Assembly: GCA_027293245.1 (NCBI GenBank)
Contig: JAPUFZ010000064.1
Span: 1 to 6,049, forward strand
DNA: 6,049 nucleotides
Source of the DNA: Gammaproteobacteria bacterium
GTDB lineage: Bacteria; Pseudomonadota; Gammaproteobacteria; GCA-001735895
Direction: 5' to 3'
Position numbers and translations under genes: made by a program. Of this stretch, positions 1-6,049 are shown in pieces (position 1 is the first letter of the stretch; each line of letters begins with the position of its first letter). The notes under the pieces are model-generated. The model was not told the origin of the DNA. It was given only the letters and a program-made list of their open reading frames with translations, and ran no database searches.

Positions 1-375
1 GCATCGGCCGACGGCTACTGGAGCAATACCTGGATGAAAGTACCCTGGAGTGCGAGTTACTGGAGTGGCCGCCCCACCGCCGACTGGATGTTCACCATCG
101 GCTGGGCTGCCGGCGGAAACTGGACCGAAACCTTCTGGAATAACGCCCGCTTCGAAGAGTTGCTGGTCGCCGGTCGCGCCGAACTCGACGAGGCCAAGCG
201 CAGCGCAATTTACCAGGAAATGCAGGCCATTTGTCGCGATGAAGGTGGTGCGGTAATCCCCTGTTTCGCTAACAATGTCGATGCTGCCTCTGACAAGATG
301 GGTCGGCCCGCGAAAATGGGTGGTAACTTTGAGCTGGATGGAGCACGAAGCATATCTCGCTGGTGGTTTGTTTAA
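1..375 (+). CDS. ABC transporter family-5 solute-binding protein, C-terminal part (5' end outside window)
   Basis: Open from the left edge in frame 1, so only the last 124 residues are present; whole proteins of this family are usually about 500 residues. They are periplasmic lipoproteins or secreted proteins that capture a peptide, opine, metal chelate or similar solute and deliver it to the membrane permeases. The visible part fits the C-terminal lobe of SBP_bac_5 proteins: a Trp/Gly-rich stretch (YWSGRPTADWMF), then the N-N-x-x-F-x-x-L region (NNARFEELL). After it come a helix with a Y-Q-E-M-Q core, the strand GGAVIPCF, and a tail ending LDGARSISRWWFV. The final D-G-x-R/K...RWWF block is typical of members from Rhizobium- and Roseobacter-type importers. 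Genes for the matching permeases and ATPase follow on the same strand. The signal peptide and most ligand-pocket residues lie outside the window, so the substrate is unknown. Confidence 0.9.
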   Translation, partial: ASADGYWSNTWMKVPWSASYWSGRPTADWMFTIGWAAGGNWTETFWNNARFEELLVAGRAELDEAKRSAIYQEMQAICRDEGGAVIPCFANNVDAASDKMGRPAKMGGNFELDGARSISRWWFV

Positions 376-413
376 AGCAGTCGGAGCTTCAGGCTTGATT
401 TTAAGAACTAACG

Positions 414-449
414 AGGTGGTCAGGGCTGCAACCTGACCACCTTTTTTTT
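414..449 (+). terminator. Strong intrinsic terminator between binding-protein and permease genes
   Basis: A perfect 11-bp inverted repeat, AGGTGGTCAGG at 414-424 and CCTGACCACCT at 432-442, encloses a 7-base loop (GCTGCAA). It runs straight into eight T residues (442-449). This is the classic Rho-independent layout. It sits 38 bases after the binding-protein stop and 28 bases before the first permease ATG. Leaky termination here would give more transcript for the binding protein than for the membrane parts, a common arrangement in ABC importers; this role is inferred. Confidence 0.93.
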
Positions 450-477
450 CTCCTGGCTGCAGACTGGTCTAATCATT

Positions 478-1437
478 ATGAACAATGTTCTGTTCGACAT
501 CGTTTTTAAACGCCTGGTCATGGGCATATTTATCCTGTTCGGGGTTTCGCTTTTAATAACCCTGGGTGTTGAAGCATTAGCGGGTGATGTCTGCTCGGCG
601 ATGCTCGGCCAGGCTGCAGAACCGTCAACCGTCGCTGCCTGTCAGGCAAAACTTGGCCTCAACGACCCCATGCACGTTCGCTACTGGCATTGGTTGGTCA
701 ATGTCATACAGGGTGATTTAGGCACTTCACTGGCGAATAACCGGGAGGTTTCAGAACAAATAGGCAAGCGCCTGGGCAATACTCTTTACCTGGCTGGGAC
801 AACCGCCCTGTTTGCTGTTCCGATCGGCATATTGCTGGGCGTTATTGCAGCGCTGTACCGAAATAGCGCAATCGACTATACCATTTCGACCACCACACTG
901 ACCACAATTTCATCTCCGGAATTCTTCCTCGCCTACGTTTTAATGGCTATTTTCGCGGTTAACCTGGGCTGGTTACCGGCTATTTCTAATGTCAGCAGTT
1001 CGATGAGTTTCCTGGAACGCCTCGAGGTGTCCGCATTGCCGGTTGCGACCCTGGCACTGATAACAATCGCGCATATGATGCGCATGACCCGGGCTTCGAT
1101 CGTAAGCCTGCTCGCCAGTCCTTATATCGAAATGGCCAAACTCAAAGGATTGACACCGGGCCGAATTATCGTCAAGCACGCCCTGCCCAATGCCTGGTCG
1201 CCGATTATCCAGGTAGTAGTACTCAACCTCGCTTACATGATAGTTGGCGTCGTTGTTATCGAAGTCGTGTTTGTCTACCCGGGACTCGGTGCGCTAATCG
1301 TCGATGCAGTATTGAACCGGGATTTACCCGTCATCCAGGGCACGGCGATGGTGTTTGCCACTGCTTATGTTGTGTTGTTTATGTTGGCGGATGTACTGTC
1401 GATGCTGGCTAATCCGCGACTGCGGCATCGGAGGTAG
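478..1437 (+). CDS. ABC transporter permease, DppB/OppB-like
   Basis: A 319-residue inner-membrane permease of the BPD_transp_1 family, one half of the translocation channel of a peptide/nickel-type importer. The N-terminus (VFKRLVMGIFILFGVSLLITL) is the usual first membrane helix of DppB proteins, followed by a periplasmic loop to about residue 100. Further helices lie near 103-126, 148-168, 186-203, 243-263 and 289-310. The cytoplasmic EAA loop that docks on the ATPase is clear at 218-237 (E-M-A-K-L-K-G-L...H-A-L-P). The conserved YPGLG (267-271) and NRDLP (280-284) segments follow. The ATG at 478 gives the normal family N-terminus, but no good Shine-Dalgarno sequence precedes it; ATG 520 would cut into the first helix. 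The length is close to family normal. The partner permease starts 3 bases after its stop. The substrate cannot be assigned from the permease. Confidence 0.93.
   Translation: MNNVLFDIVFKRLVMGIFILFGVSLLITLGVEALAGDVCSAMLGQAAEPSTVAACQAKLGLNDPMHVRYWHWLVNVIQGDLGTSLANNREVSEQIGKRLGNTLYLAGTTALFAVPIGILLGVIAALYRNSAIDYTISTTTLTTISSPEFFLAYVLMAIFAVNLGWLPAISNVSSSMSFLERLEVSALPVATLALITIAHMMRMTRASIVSLLASPYIEMAKLKGLTPGRIIVKHALPNAWSPIIQVVVLNLAYMIVGVVVIEVVFVYPGLGALIVDAVLNRDLPVIQGTAMVFATAYVVLFMLADVLSMLANPRLRHRR
1430..1435 (+). promoter_or_regulatory. Ribosome binding site of the second permease, overlapping the upstream stop
   Basis: GGAGGT at 1430-1435 lies 5 bases before the ATG at 1441 and shares its last base with the TAG stop (1435-1437) of the first permease. 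Ribosomes finishing the first permease end on the start site of the second. This supports the chosen start and suggests translational coupling of the two channel subunits. Confidence 0.8.
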
Positions 1438-1440
1438 ACG

Positions 1441-2283
1441 ATGAAATTTTTAACTGGAATCTGGGATGACCTCAATTTAAGCGCCCGCATTGGTCTCGGC
1501 ATCGTTGCGTTTTTTGCAACCTTCGCAATATTCGCGCCCTGGCTGGCACCCTATGGTGAGAGTGAAATTGTCGGCGATGTCTGGGAGGATTTCGGATATT
1601 TCAGTGGTGAGTTTTTCTTTGGCACTGATCAAATCGGACGTGACCTGTTATCACGCCTGATTTATGGCGCCCGCAATACCATGGCATTGGCCATAGTTTC
1701 AACTACAGTTTCGTTTACCGCAGGCGCCGTACTCGGATTTGTTGCCGCCACCATGGGTGGCCGTGTTGATCAGTTCCTCAGTCGTATCGTAGATGTCTGT
1801 ATTTCGATTCCAACCCTGATTGCCTCGCTAATCATTCTCTCCGCAGTGGGTACCGCGACATCGACCCTGATATTGGTCATCGGCATCATTTATGCCCTGC
1901 CGGTATTTCGTATTGCCCGCGCCGTGGCGATGGATATCGAAGTGATGGATTATGTTGAAGCAGCCCGGCTTCGCGGTGAAGGCCTGTGGTGGCTCATGAG
2001 CAAAGAAATCCTGCCCAATGCAATGACCCCGCTAGCGGCTGAATTCGGTGTACGTTTCTGCTTTGTATTTTTACTGATTGCGAGCCTGAGCTTCCTCGGC
2101 CTCGGCCTGCAGCCACCACTGGCCGACTGGGGTGCGATGGTGCGTGGCAACGCCGATGGCATTGCCTGGGGATTTATGCATCCAATAATACCTGCCGCCT
2201 GTATCGCCTTATTGACGATTGGCATCAACCTGCTGATCGACCGTTGGGTACATAAAGCCAGCGGCTTGCGTGACGACCAATAG
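1441..2283 (+). CDS. ABC transporter permease, DppC/OppC-like
   Basis: A 280-residue inner-membrane permease, the second channel half. It shows the DppC hallmarks in order. There is a first helix at about 16-37 ending in APWLAPY, as in the OppC_N region. The invariant GTDQIGRDLLSRLIYGAR segment begins at residue 61. Several hydrophobic helices follow at about 79-101, 118-160 and 200-222, with a last one at about 250-268. The cytoplasmic EAA loop starts at E173 (E-A-A-R-L-R-G-E-G) and continues to ILPN (190-193). The segment SLSFLGLGLQPPLADWGAMV is the usual conserved block after the EAA loop. The length is normal and nothing is broken. It starts 3 bases after the DppB-like gene behind a strong ribosome site and is followed 11 bases later by the ATPase gene, so the three form one transcription unit. 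It should pair with the DppB-like subunit as a heterodimer. Confidence 0.94.
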   Translation: MKFLTGIWDDLNLSARIGLGIVAFFATFAIFAPWLAPYGESEIVGDVWEDFGYFSGEFFFGTDQIGRDLLSRLIYGARNTMALAIVSTTVSFTAGAVLGFVAATMGGRVDQFLSRIVDVCISIPTLIASLIILSAVGTATSTLILVIGIIYALPVFRIARAVAMDIEVMDYVEAARLRGEGLWWLMSKEILPNAMTPLAAEFGVRFCFVFLLIASLSFLGLGLQPPLADWGAMVRGNADGIAWGFMHPIIPAACIALLTIGINLLIDRWVHKASGLRDDQ

Positions 2284-2294
2284 GGACACTGGCC

Positions 2295-3944
2295 ATGAGC
2301 GAAAAGCTACTCGAAGTAAAAGACCTGTTGATCGAAGCGGATATCGATGGTGAATGGAAACCCATAGTCAACCACCTGTCGATGACACTGGAACGCGGTG
2401 AAATCCTCGGATTGATCGGTGAATCCGGTGCCGGAAAGTCAACTTTTGGCCTGACTGCGCTCGGTTACGCAAAACCCGGCTGCCGAATTCAGTCGGGTTC
2501 GATCAAACTCGACGGTGTTGAGCTAGTCGGTAAATCGGATGCCGAGTTGCGCAGTATTCGCGGTAATAAGGTGGCCTACGTGGCGCAAAGTGCCGCCGCT
2601 TCGTTTAATCCTGCGCATACCCTGGTCGAGCAGTTTGCCGAATCACCGGTACAACACGGCAATATGACGATGGCAGAAGCAGTTAAACGCAGCGTTGAGT
2701 TGTTCCGGCAACTCGATTTACCCGACCCTGAGCATATTGGCGAGCGTTATCCGCACCAGGTTTCCGGCGGTCAGTTGCAACGTGCGATGACAGCAATGGC
2801 ACTGGGTTCAGACCCCGACATCATTATTTTTGACGAACCCACTACCGCACTCGACGTGACCACGCAAATTGAAGTACTAGGGGCGATTAAGGAAGCAATA
2901 AAAGAACGAAATGTAGCCGCGATTTACATCAGTCACGACCTTGCCGTGGTCGCGCAAATGGCCGATCGCATCATGGTATTGCGTCACGGCAACCTGATCG
3001 AGGAAGGCAACGCACGAGAAATGCTGGCCAACCCAAAGGAAGACTATACGCGTCTGCTGCTCAATGTTCGCTCAACCCGTGAGAGCAGGTATGACCACGA
3101 CGAGGAAGATATTCAATTAAAGGTCGAAAATATTACTGCCCGGTACCCGGGCACAACAATCGATGTGCTGAAAAATATTAATATCGAGATAATCAAGGGC
3201 AAAACCGTTGCCGTGGTTGGCGAATCGGGTAGTGGTAAAAGTACCCTGGCGCGCGTTATTACCGGTTTACTGCCACCCAGCCAGGGATCGGTGAGGTTTC
3301 ATGGCCGGGAACTAACGCCCGACCTGAGATCGCGCCCCAAGAAAGATCTTCAGTCGATTCAAATGATTTACCAGATGGCGGATGTGGCGATGAACCCGCG
3401 TCACAAAATTAAGGATATTATTGGACGTCCCCTGGAATTTTATCTGGGTATAAAGGGCAAACAGCGGGAAGCGCACGTTCTCGAGCTGCTACGCCAAATC
3501 GAGATACCCGCCGACTATGCCGACCGTTACCCGGCACAATTGTCGGGTGGCGAAAAACAGCGCGTCTGTATAGCCAGGGCGCTGGCGGCGGAACCAGAGC
3601 TCATTATCTGTGATGAGGTCACTTCAGCACTCGATCAGCTAGTCGCCGAGGGTATTCTTGATCTACTGCTCAATTTGCAAAAGGAACTCAATGTATCCTA
3701 CCTGTTTATCACCCATGACCTCGCCGTGGTCAAGGCAATAGCTGACGAGATAGTGGTTATGTACCAGGGTGGTGTCGTCGAACAGGGAACCAAGGCAGAG
3801 ATTCTCGAACCGCCGTTCAAACCTTACACCGAGTTACTGCTTTCATCGGTTCCAGAAATGGATCCCGACTGGATGGACAACCTGATTGAGCGGCGCAAGC
3901 GCGGCGAAGCGCCGACAGCAGAGAGTATTGCCCAGGCGGACTAA
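2295..3944 (+). CDS. Dual-domain ABC transporter ATPase (DppD-DppF fusion type)
   Basis: A 549-residue cytoplasmic protein with two complete nucleotide-binding domains in one chain, powering the importer whose permeases precede it. Domain 1: Walker A GESGAGKST (42-50), Q-loop Q98, signature VSGGQLQR (156-163), Walker B IIIFDEP (176-182), switch H214. Domain 2: Walker A GESGSGKST (309-317), Q-loop Q360, signature LSGGEKQR (416-423), Walker B with D440-E441 followed by V rather than P, switch H474. All residues needed for ATP hydrolysis are present in both halves. Each domain ends with a P-x-x-x-Y-T-x-L-L-L segment as in oligopeptide ATPases, short in domain 1 and longer in domain 2 (PYTELLLSSVPEMDPDW). 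The layout resembles E. coli GsiA and YejF, but it is not evidence for glutathione as substrate. AGGGA at 2282-2286, overlapping the previous stop, is a modest ribosome site 8 bases before the ATG. Confidence 0.95.
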   Translation: MSEKLLEVKDLLIEADIDGEWKPIVNHLSMTLERGEILGLIGESGAGKSTFGLTALGYAKPGCRIQSGSIKLDGVELVGKSDAELRSIRGNKVAYVAQSAAASFNPAHTLVEQFAESPVQHGNMTMAEAVKRSVELFRQLDLPDPEHIGERYPHQVSGGQLQRAMTAMALGSDPDIIIFDEPTTALDVTTQIEVLGAIKEAIKERNVAAIYISHDLAVVAQMADRIMVLRHGNLIEEGNAREMLANPKEDYTRLLLNVRSTRESRYDHDEEDIQLKVENITARYPGTTIDVLKNINIEIIKGKTVAVVGESGSGKSTLARVITGLLPPSQGSVRFHGRELTPDLRSRPKKDLQSIQMIYQMADVAMNPRHKIKDIIGRPLEFYLGIKGKQREAHVLELLRQIEIPADYADRYPAQLSGGEKQRVCIARALAAEPELIICDEVTSALDQLVAEGILDLLLNLQKELNVSYLFITHDLAVVKAIADEIVVMYQGGVVEQGTKAEILEPPFKPYTELLLSSVPEMDPDWMDNLIERRKRGEAPTAESIAQAD

Positions 3945-3952
3945 CACCGTAA
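3945..3952. other. 8-base junction between converging genes
   Basis: The ATPase gene ends with TAA at 3942-3944 (+ strand). The iminosuccinate reductase gene ends with TGA at 3955-3953 (- strand). Only eight bases separate them. I see no inverted repeat followed by a T tract on either strand here or just inside the two genes. Transcripts from each side therefore probably run into the opposite gene or stop by Rho. Confidence 0.75.
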
Positions 3953-4918
3953 TCAAAGCTCAACTTGCTGAGCCATGCCCTGCTCAACCGCAAGCCTGAC
4001 CGCCGCCGAAGCAACCGCCAGGTCCTGCAAGCCGACACCGGTCCCGTCAAACAACGTGATTTCAGACTCACTACTACGGCCGGCATGAGTGCCGTTGATC
4101 ACGTCACCAATCGCGCTGATATCATCTTCGCTAATTAATCCACTCGCCACTGCATGCTGGGCCTCGCCAATCGTCACGGACTGGGTAATCTCATCGGTGA
4201 ACAGGCTAGCCATCGCCACCAACGCCGGATCAACTTCCTGCTTTCCCCTGGTGTCCGTTCCCATACAGGCAATATGGGTACCGGGTCGCACCCAGTCTTT
4301 CATGATGAGCGATTCCTGCGCCGAGGTAATAGTGATAATGACATCTGCCTCGCCAGCGAGCTGCTCACGCTCGACCGATTCAAAAGGCAGTCCATTCTCC
4401 TGGGCTATGACCTGAAGCTTCGAAAGGGCATCCTGGTGCAGGTTCCAGCCAACTACTTTTTCAAAATTTCGCTGTTCCAGGGCCGCTCGCAGCTGGAAGG
4501 TTGACTGGTGCCCGGCACCCAACATGCCCAGTACCGTGGAATTCTTACGGGCCAGATGGGCAATGGATACCGCACTGGCCGCGGCGGTACGCACTGCCGT
4601 CAGATAATTGCCGCCGACCAGCGCCTGTAACTGTCCGCTATCCGGGTCAAACAGGAACACCGTGGACTGGTGATTGGTCAGGCCTTTTTTACTATTACCC
4701 GGCCAGTAACCACCCGATTTTACGCCGAGCGAAAGACCGGCCCGATCGAAACCCGATTTAAAGCCATAGAGTGCATCGGCATAGCCTATTGCCTCACGAA
4801 CCACGGGGAAATTCCAGGCATCACCTTTGGCCATTGCAGCAAAAACGGCTTCTACTGCCGCGAAGGCGTCGCCGCGACCTATGACCTGCCGGCAGGTATC
4901 TTCGGTGACGATAAGCAT
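3953..4918 (-). CDS. bhcD: Iminosuccinate reductase (beta-hydroxyaspartate cycle), ornithine cyclodeaminase/mu-crystallin family
   Basis: A 321-residue cytosolic enzyme expected to reduce iminosuccinate to L-aspartate with a nicotinamide cofactor, regenerating the amino donor of the cycle. Family marks: GVKSGGYWPGN with K67, the R110 segment NYLTAVRTAAASAVS, the Rossmann loop GAGHQS (134-139), and GTDTRGKQEVD (220-230) with D222 where ornithine cyclodeaminase has its catalytic acid. The pieces NFPVVREAIGYADALYGFKS, TNHQSTVFLFD, CMGTDTRGKQEV and EITLFDGTGVGLQDLAV agree with what I recall of Paracoccus BhcD rather than true ornithine cyclodeaminase. Adjacent bhcC makes that reading firm. I chose the ATG at 4918, which overlaps the bhcC stop (TGATG) and gives the usual MLIV start. 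A GTG at 4957 in the same frame would add 13 residues lying inside bhcC and is unlikely. An alternative, less likely call is a generic imine or opine dehydrogenase of the family. Confidence 0.88.
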   Translation of the reverse strand: MLIVTEDTCRQVIGRGDAFAAVEAVFAAMAKGDAWNFPVVREAIGYADALYGFKSGFDRAGLSLGVKSGGYWPGNSKKGLTNHQSTVFLFDPDSGQLQALVGGNYLTAVRTAAASAVSIAHLARKNSTVLGMLGAGHQSTFQLRAALEQRNFEKVVGWNLHQDALSKLQVIAQENGLPFESVEREQLAGEADVIITITSAQESLIMKDWVRPGTHIACMGTDTRGKQEVDPALVAMASLFTDEITQSVTIGEAQHAVASGLISEDDISAIGDVINGTHAGRSSESEITLFDGTGVGLQDLAVASAAVRLAVEQGMAQQVEL

Positions 4919-4920
4919 CA
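4916..4920 (-). promoter_or_regulatory. Stop/start overlap TGATG coupling bhcC to bhcD
   Basis: Read on the minus strand, TGA (4920-4918) ends bhcC and ATG (4918-4916) starts bhcD, sharing one A. No strong Shine-Dalgarno precedes the ATG, so bhcD is likely translated by ribosomes re-initiating after bhcC. This fits two enzymes needed in proportion. Confidence 0.8.
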
Positions 4921-6049
4921 GAATGCCATGCCGCGCGCAGTCACCGGCCACAGGCACTCGACCTTGCCGTTACGCACACCGACATACCAGTCGTAAACAT
5001 TGCAGGTTGGATCGCAGTGACCCGGAACCAGCTTTAACTTGTCATTGAGTTTTAAGCTACCGTCCGGATCGGAAATCACACCGTGCTCATCGGCACATTT
5101 GATGTATTCGATATCGCTGCGTCCGAAGATCACGGGTAAACCCGAATCGACGCTTTGCGCCTTGAGGCCGGCATCGCAGATTGCCCTGTCGGCTTTGGCT
5201 TTGGACATAATGGAAGTCCAGATAAACAGGCTATTTTCGAATTCGGAGATGTTAACGCCCTGCCCGTCCTTGACGCGTTGATAGTCGGCATCCATGAATA
5301 TGTATGAACCACACTGCATTTCGTTGTAAACACCCGAGTTGCCCTCGAAGTAATAAGTACCGGTTCCGGCACCACCGATAATGTCACATTCGAGACCCTC
5401 GGCTTTGAGCATTTCGACCGTATCGGCCACTTGCCTGATCGCGGTATCGATCTTGCCCTTGCGCTCCTCAAAATCGTGCACGTGTTGGGCGGCGCCCTGA
5501 TAAGCCTGCAGACCGGAAAATTTCAGGCCATCGCTGGCGGTGATCTTTTTAGCCAGTGCAACGGTGGGATTACCCCATACCACACCACACCGTCCGGCGC
5601 CACAGTCGATTTCGACCAGGCACTCAATCATGACCCCGTGTTTCACCGCGGCCGCGGATAAATCATCGATATTATCCGAGTCATCGACACAGACCAGGGT
5701 TCGCGCCTTACCGGCCATCATTGCCAGGCGGTCGATTTTCTTGCGATCGACCACCTGATTGGAAACCAGTACGTCTTGTATACCGCCGGCAACCATGGCC
5801 TCTGCCTCGGAAACCTTCTGGCAGCAGACCCCACAGGCACCGCCATGTTCGATCTGGTAAAGTGCGATATCAACCGACTTGTGGGTCTTGGCATGGGCAC
5901 GGTGGCGCAGACCCTTTGCCATTATGTACTGGTGCATTACCTCGATGTTATGCTCGAAGGCGTCGAGTTCGACGATCAGGGCAGGCGTACAGATGTCTTC
6001 CGCTGCCATGCCGACTTCGGCTGGTATATTCAGGCCAACGACAAGGTCG
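4918..6049 (-). CDS. bhcC: Beta-hydroxyaspartate aldolase, D-threonine aldolase-like (5' end probably outside window)
   Basis: A PLP enzyme with an alanine racemase N-terminal-type barrel and a D-threonine aldolase C-terminal domain. In the beta-hydroxyaspartate cycle it joins glycine and glyoxylate to (2R,3S)-beta-hydroxyaspartate. Numbering from the ATG at 6009 (363 residues): TPALIVELDAFEHNI opens the barrel, and RAHAKTHK holds the likely PLP lysine K41. GVCCQKVSEAEA, VEIDCGAGRCGV and GLQAYQGAAQH follow. GGAGTGTYYFEGNSG is the cofactor-phosphate region. H331 and D333 in VPGHCDPTCNVYDW match the divalent-metal pair of D-threonine aldolases. The C-terminal run NDKLKLVPGHCDPTCNV and the ending WPVTARG agree with remembered Paracoccus BhcC. 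Upstream of the ATG the frame is open to the edge and reads DLVVGLNIPAEVG, with no ATG, GTG or TTG. That resembles the N-terminal block of BhcC, and no ribosome site precedes 6009. The real start is therefore probably just outside the window, consistent with a family length near 380-390. Confidence 0.9.
   Translation of the reverse strand, partial: DLVVGLNIPAEVGMAAEDICTPALIVELDAFEHNIEVMHQYIMAKGLRHRAHAKTHKSVDIALYQIEHGGACGVCCQKVSEAEAMVAGGIQDVLVSNQVVDRKKIDRLAMMAGKARTLVCVDDSDNIDDLSAAAVKHGVMIECLVEIDCGAGRCGVVWGNPTVALAKKITASDGLKFSGLQAYQGAAQHVHDFEERKGKIDTAIRQVADTVEMLKAEGLECDIIGGAGTGTYYFEGNSGVYNEMQCGSYIFMDADYQRVKDGQGVNISEFENSLFIWTSIMSKAKADRAICDAGLKAQSVDSGLPVIFGRSDIEYIKCADEHGVISDPDGSLKLNDKLKLVPGHCDPTCNVYDWYVGVRNGKVECLWPVTARGMAF

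Noticed and set aside
450..477. Possible promoter before the first permease (TAATCA near 470 as a -10)
   Set aside because: There is no matching -35 at proper spacing that is not part of the terminator T tract, and the -10 match is weak and almost on the start codon.
973..2228. Minus-strand open frames within the two permease genes
   Set aside because: The plus-strand frames carry complete EAA loops and membrane helices. The opposite frames read as low-quality shadow proteins.
3892..3913. GC-rich self-complementary stretch (GGCGC...GCGCC) near the end of the ATPase gene
   Set aside because: It falls in a charged, Arg/Lys-coding tail and has no following T tract. It is explained by codon content.
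2295..3944. Reading the dual ATPase as an accidental fusion or sequencing error joining two genes
   Set aside because: Dual-domain ATPases of this type are a well-known natural form, and both domains and the linker are in one clean frame.
3958..3973. Inverted repeat GCTCA-N6-TGAGC near the 3' end of bhcD as a possible terminator
   Set aside because: The stem is only 5 bp, lies inside coding sequence, and has no T tract on either strand.
4089..5048. Several plus-strand open frames of 70-116 codons opposite bhcD and bhcC
   Set aside because: They lie fully antisense to two strongly conserved enzymes, have compositions with no recognisable family pattern, and lack convincing ribosome sites.
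5039..5758. Further open frames on both strands inside bhcC
   Set aside because: They are shadows of a long conserved coding frame, and their translations show no domain-like pattern.

Overview
The window (about 6 kb, moderate GC, tightly packed) reads as chromosome from a proteobacterium. The protein families point to the Alpha- or Gammaproteobacteria in which the beta-hydroxyaspartate cycle is known. The sequence alone does not fix the genus, and I saw no mobile element, phage gene, CRISPR array, tRNA or rRNA.

Left part (1-3944, + strand): a family-5 (peptide/nickel/opine-type) ABC importer operon. It begins with the C-terminal 124 residues of the periplasmic solute-binding protein. Next comes a 102-base gap with a perfect 11-bp intrinsic terminator. 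Then follow a DppB-like permease, a DppC-like permease 3 bases downstream, and one polypeptide carrying two ATPase domains (DppD and DppF fused). The transported solute cannot be read from the sequence.

Right part (3953-6049, - strand): two genes recognised as the last two steps of a beta-hydroxyaspartate cycle (BHAC) cluster. The order of transcription is bhcC, then bhcD. bhcC (beta-hydroxyaspartate aldolase, D-threonine-aldolase fold, PLP) joins glycine and glyoxylate. bhcD (iminosuccinate reductase, ornithine cyclodeaminase/mu-crystallin fold) makes L-aspartate from iminosuccinate. They overlap by one base (TGATG), so they are probably translationally coupled. The bhcC frame stays open to the right edge and its conserved N-terminal block begins before the first ATG, so its true start probably lies outside the window. 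bhcA, bhcB and a regulator bhcR would be expected further right, but they are not seen here.

The two operons converge with only 8 bases between stop codons and no obvious terminator. The most interesting point is the neighbourhood: a complete ABC importer core tail-to-tail with a glyoxylate/glycine assimilation pathway. This suggests, but does not show, that the importer brings in a compound feeding that pathway (one yielding glycine, glyoxylate or hydroxyaspartate).
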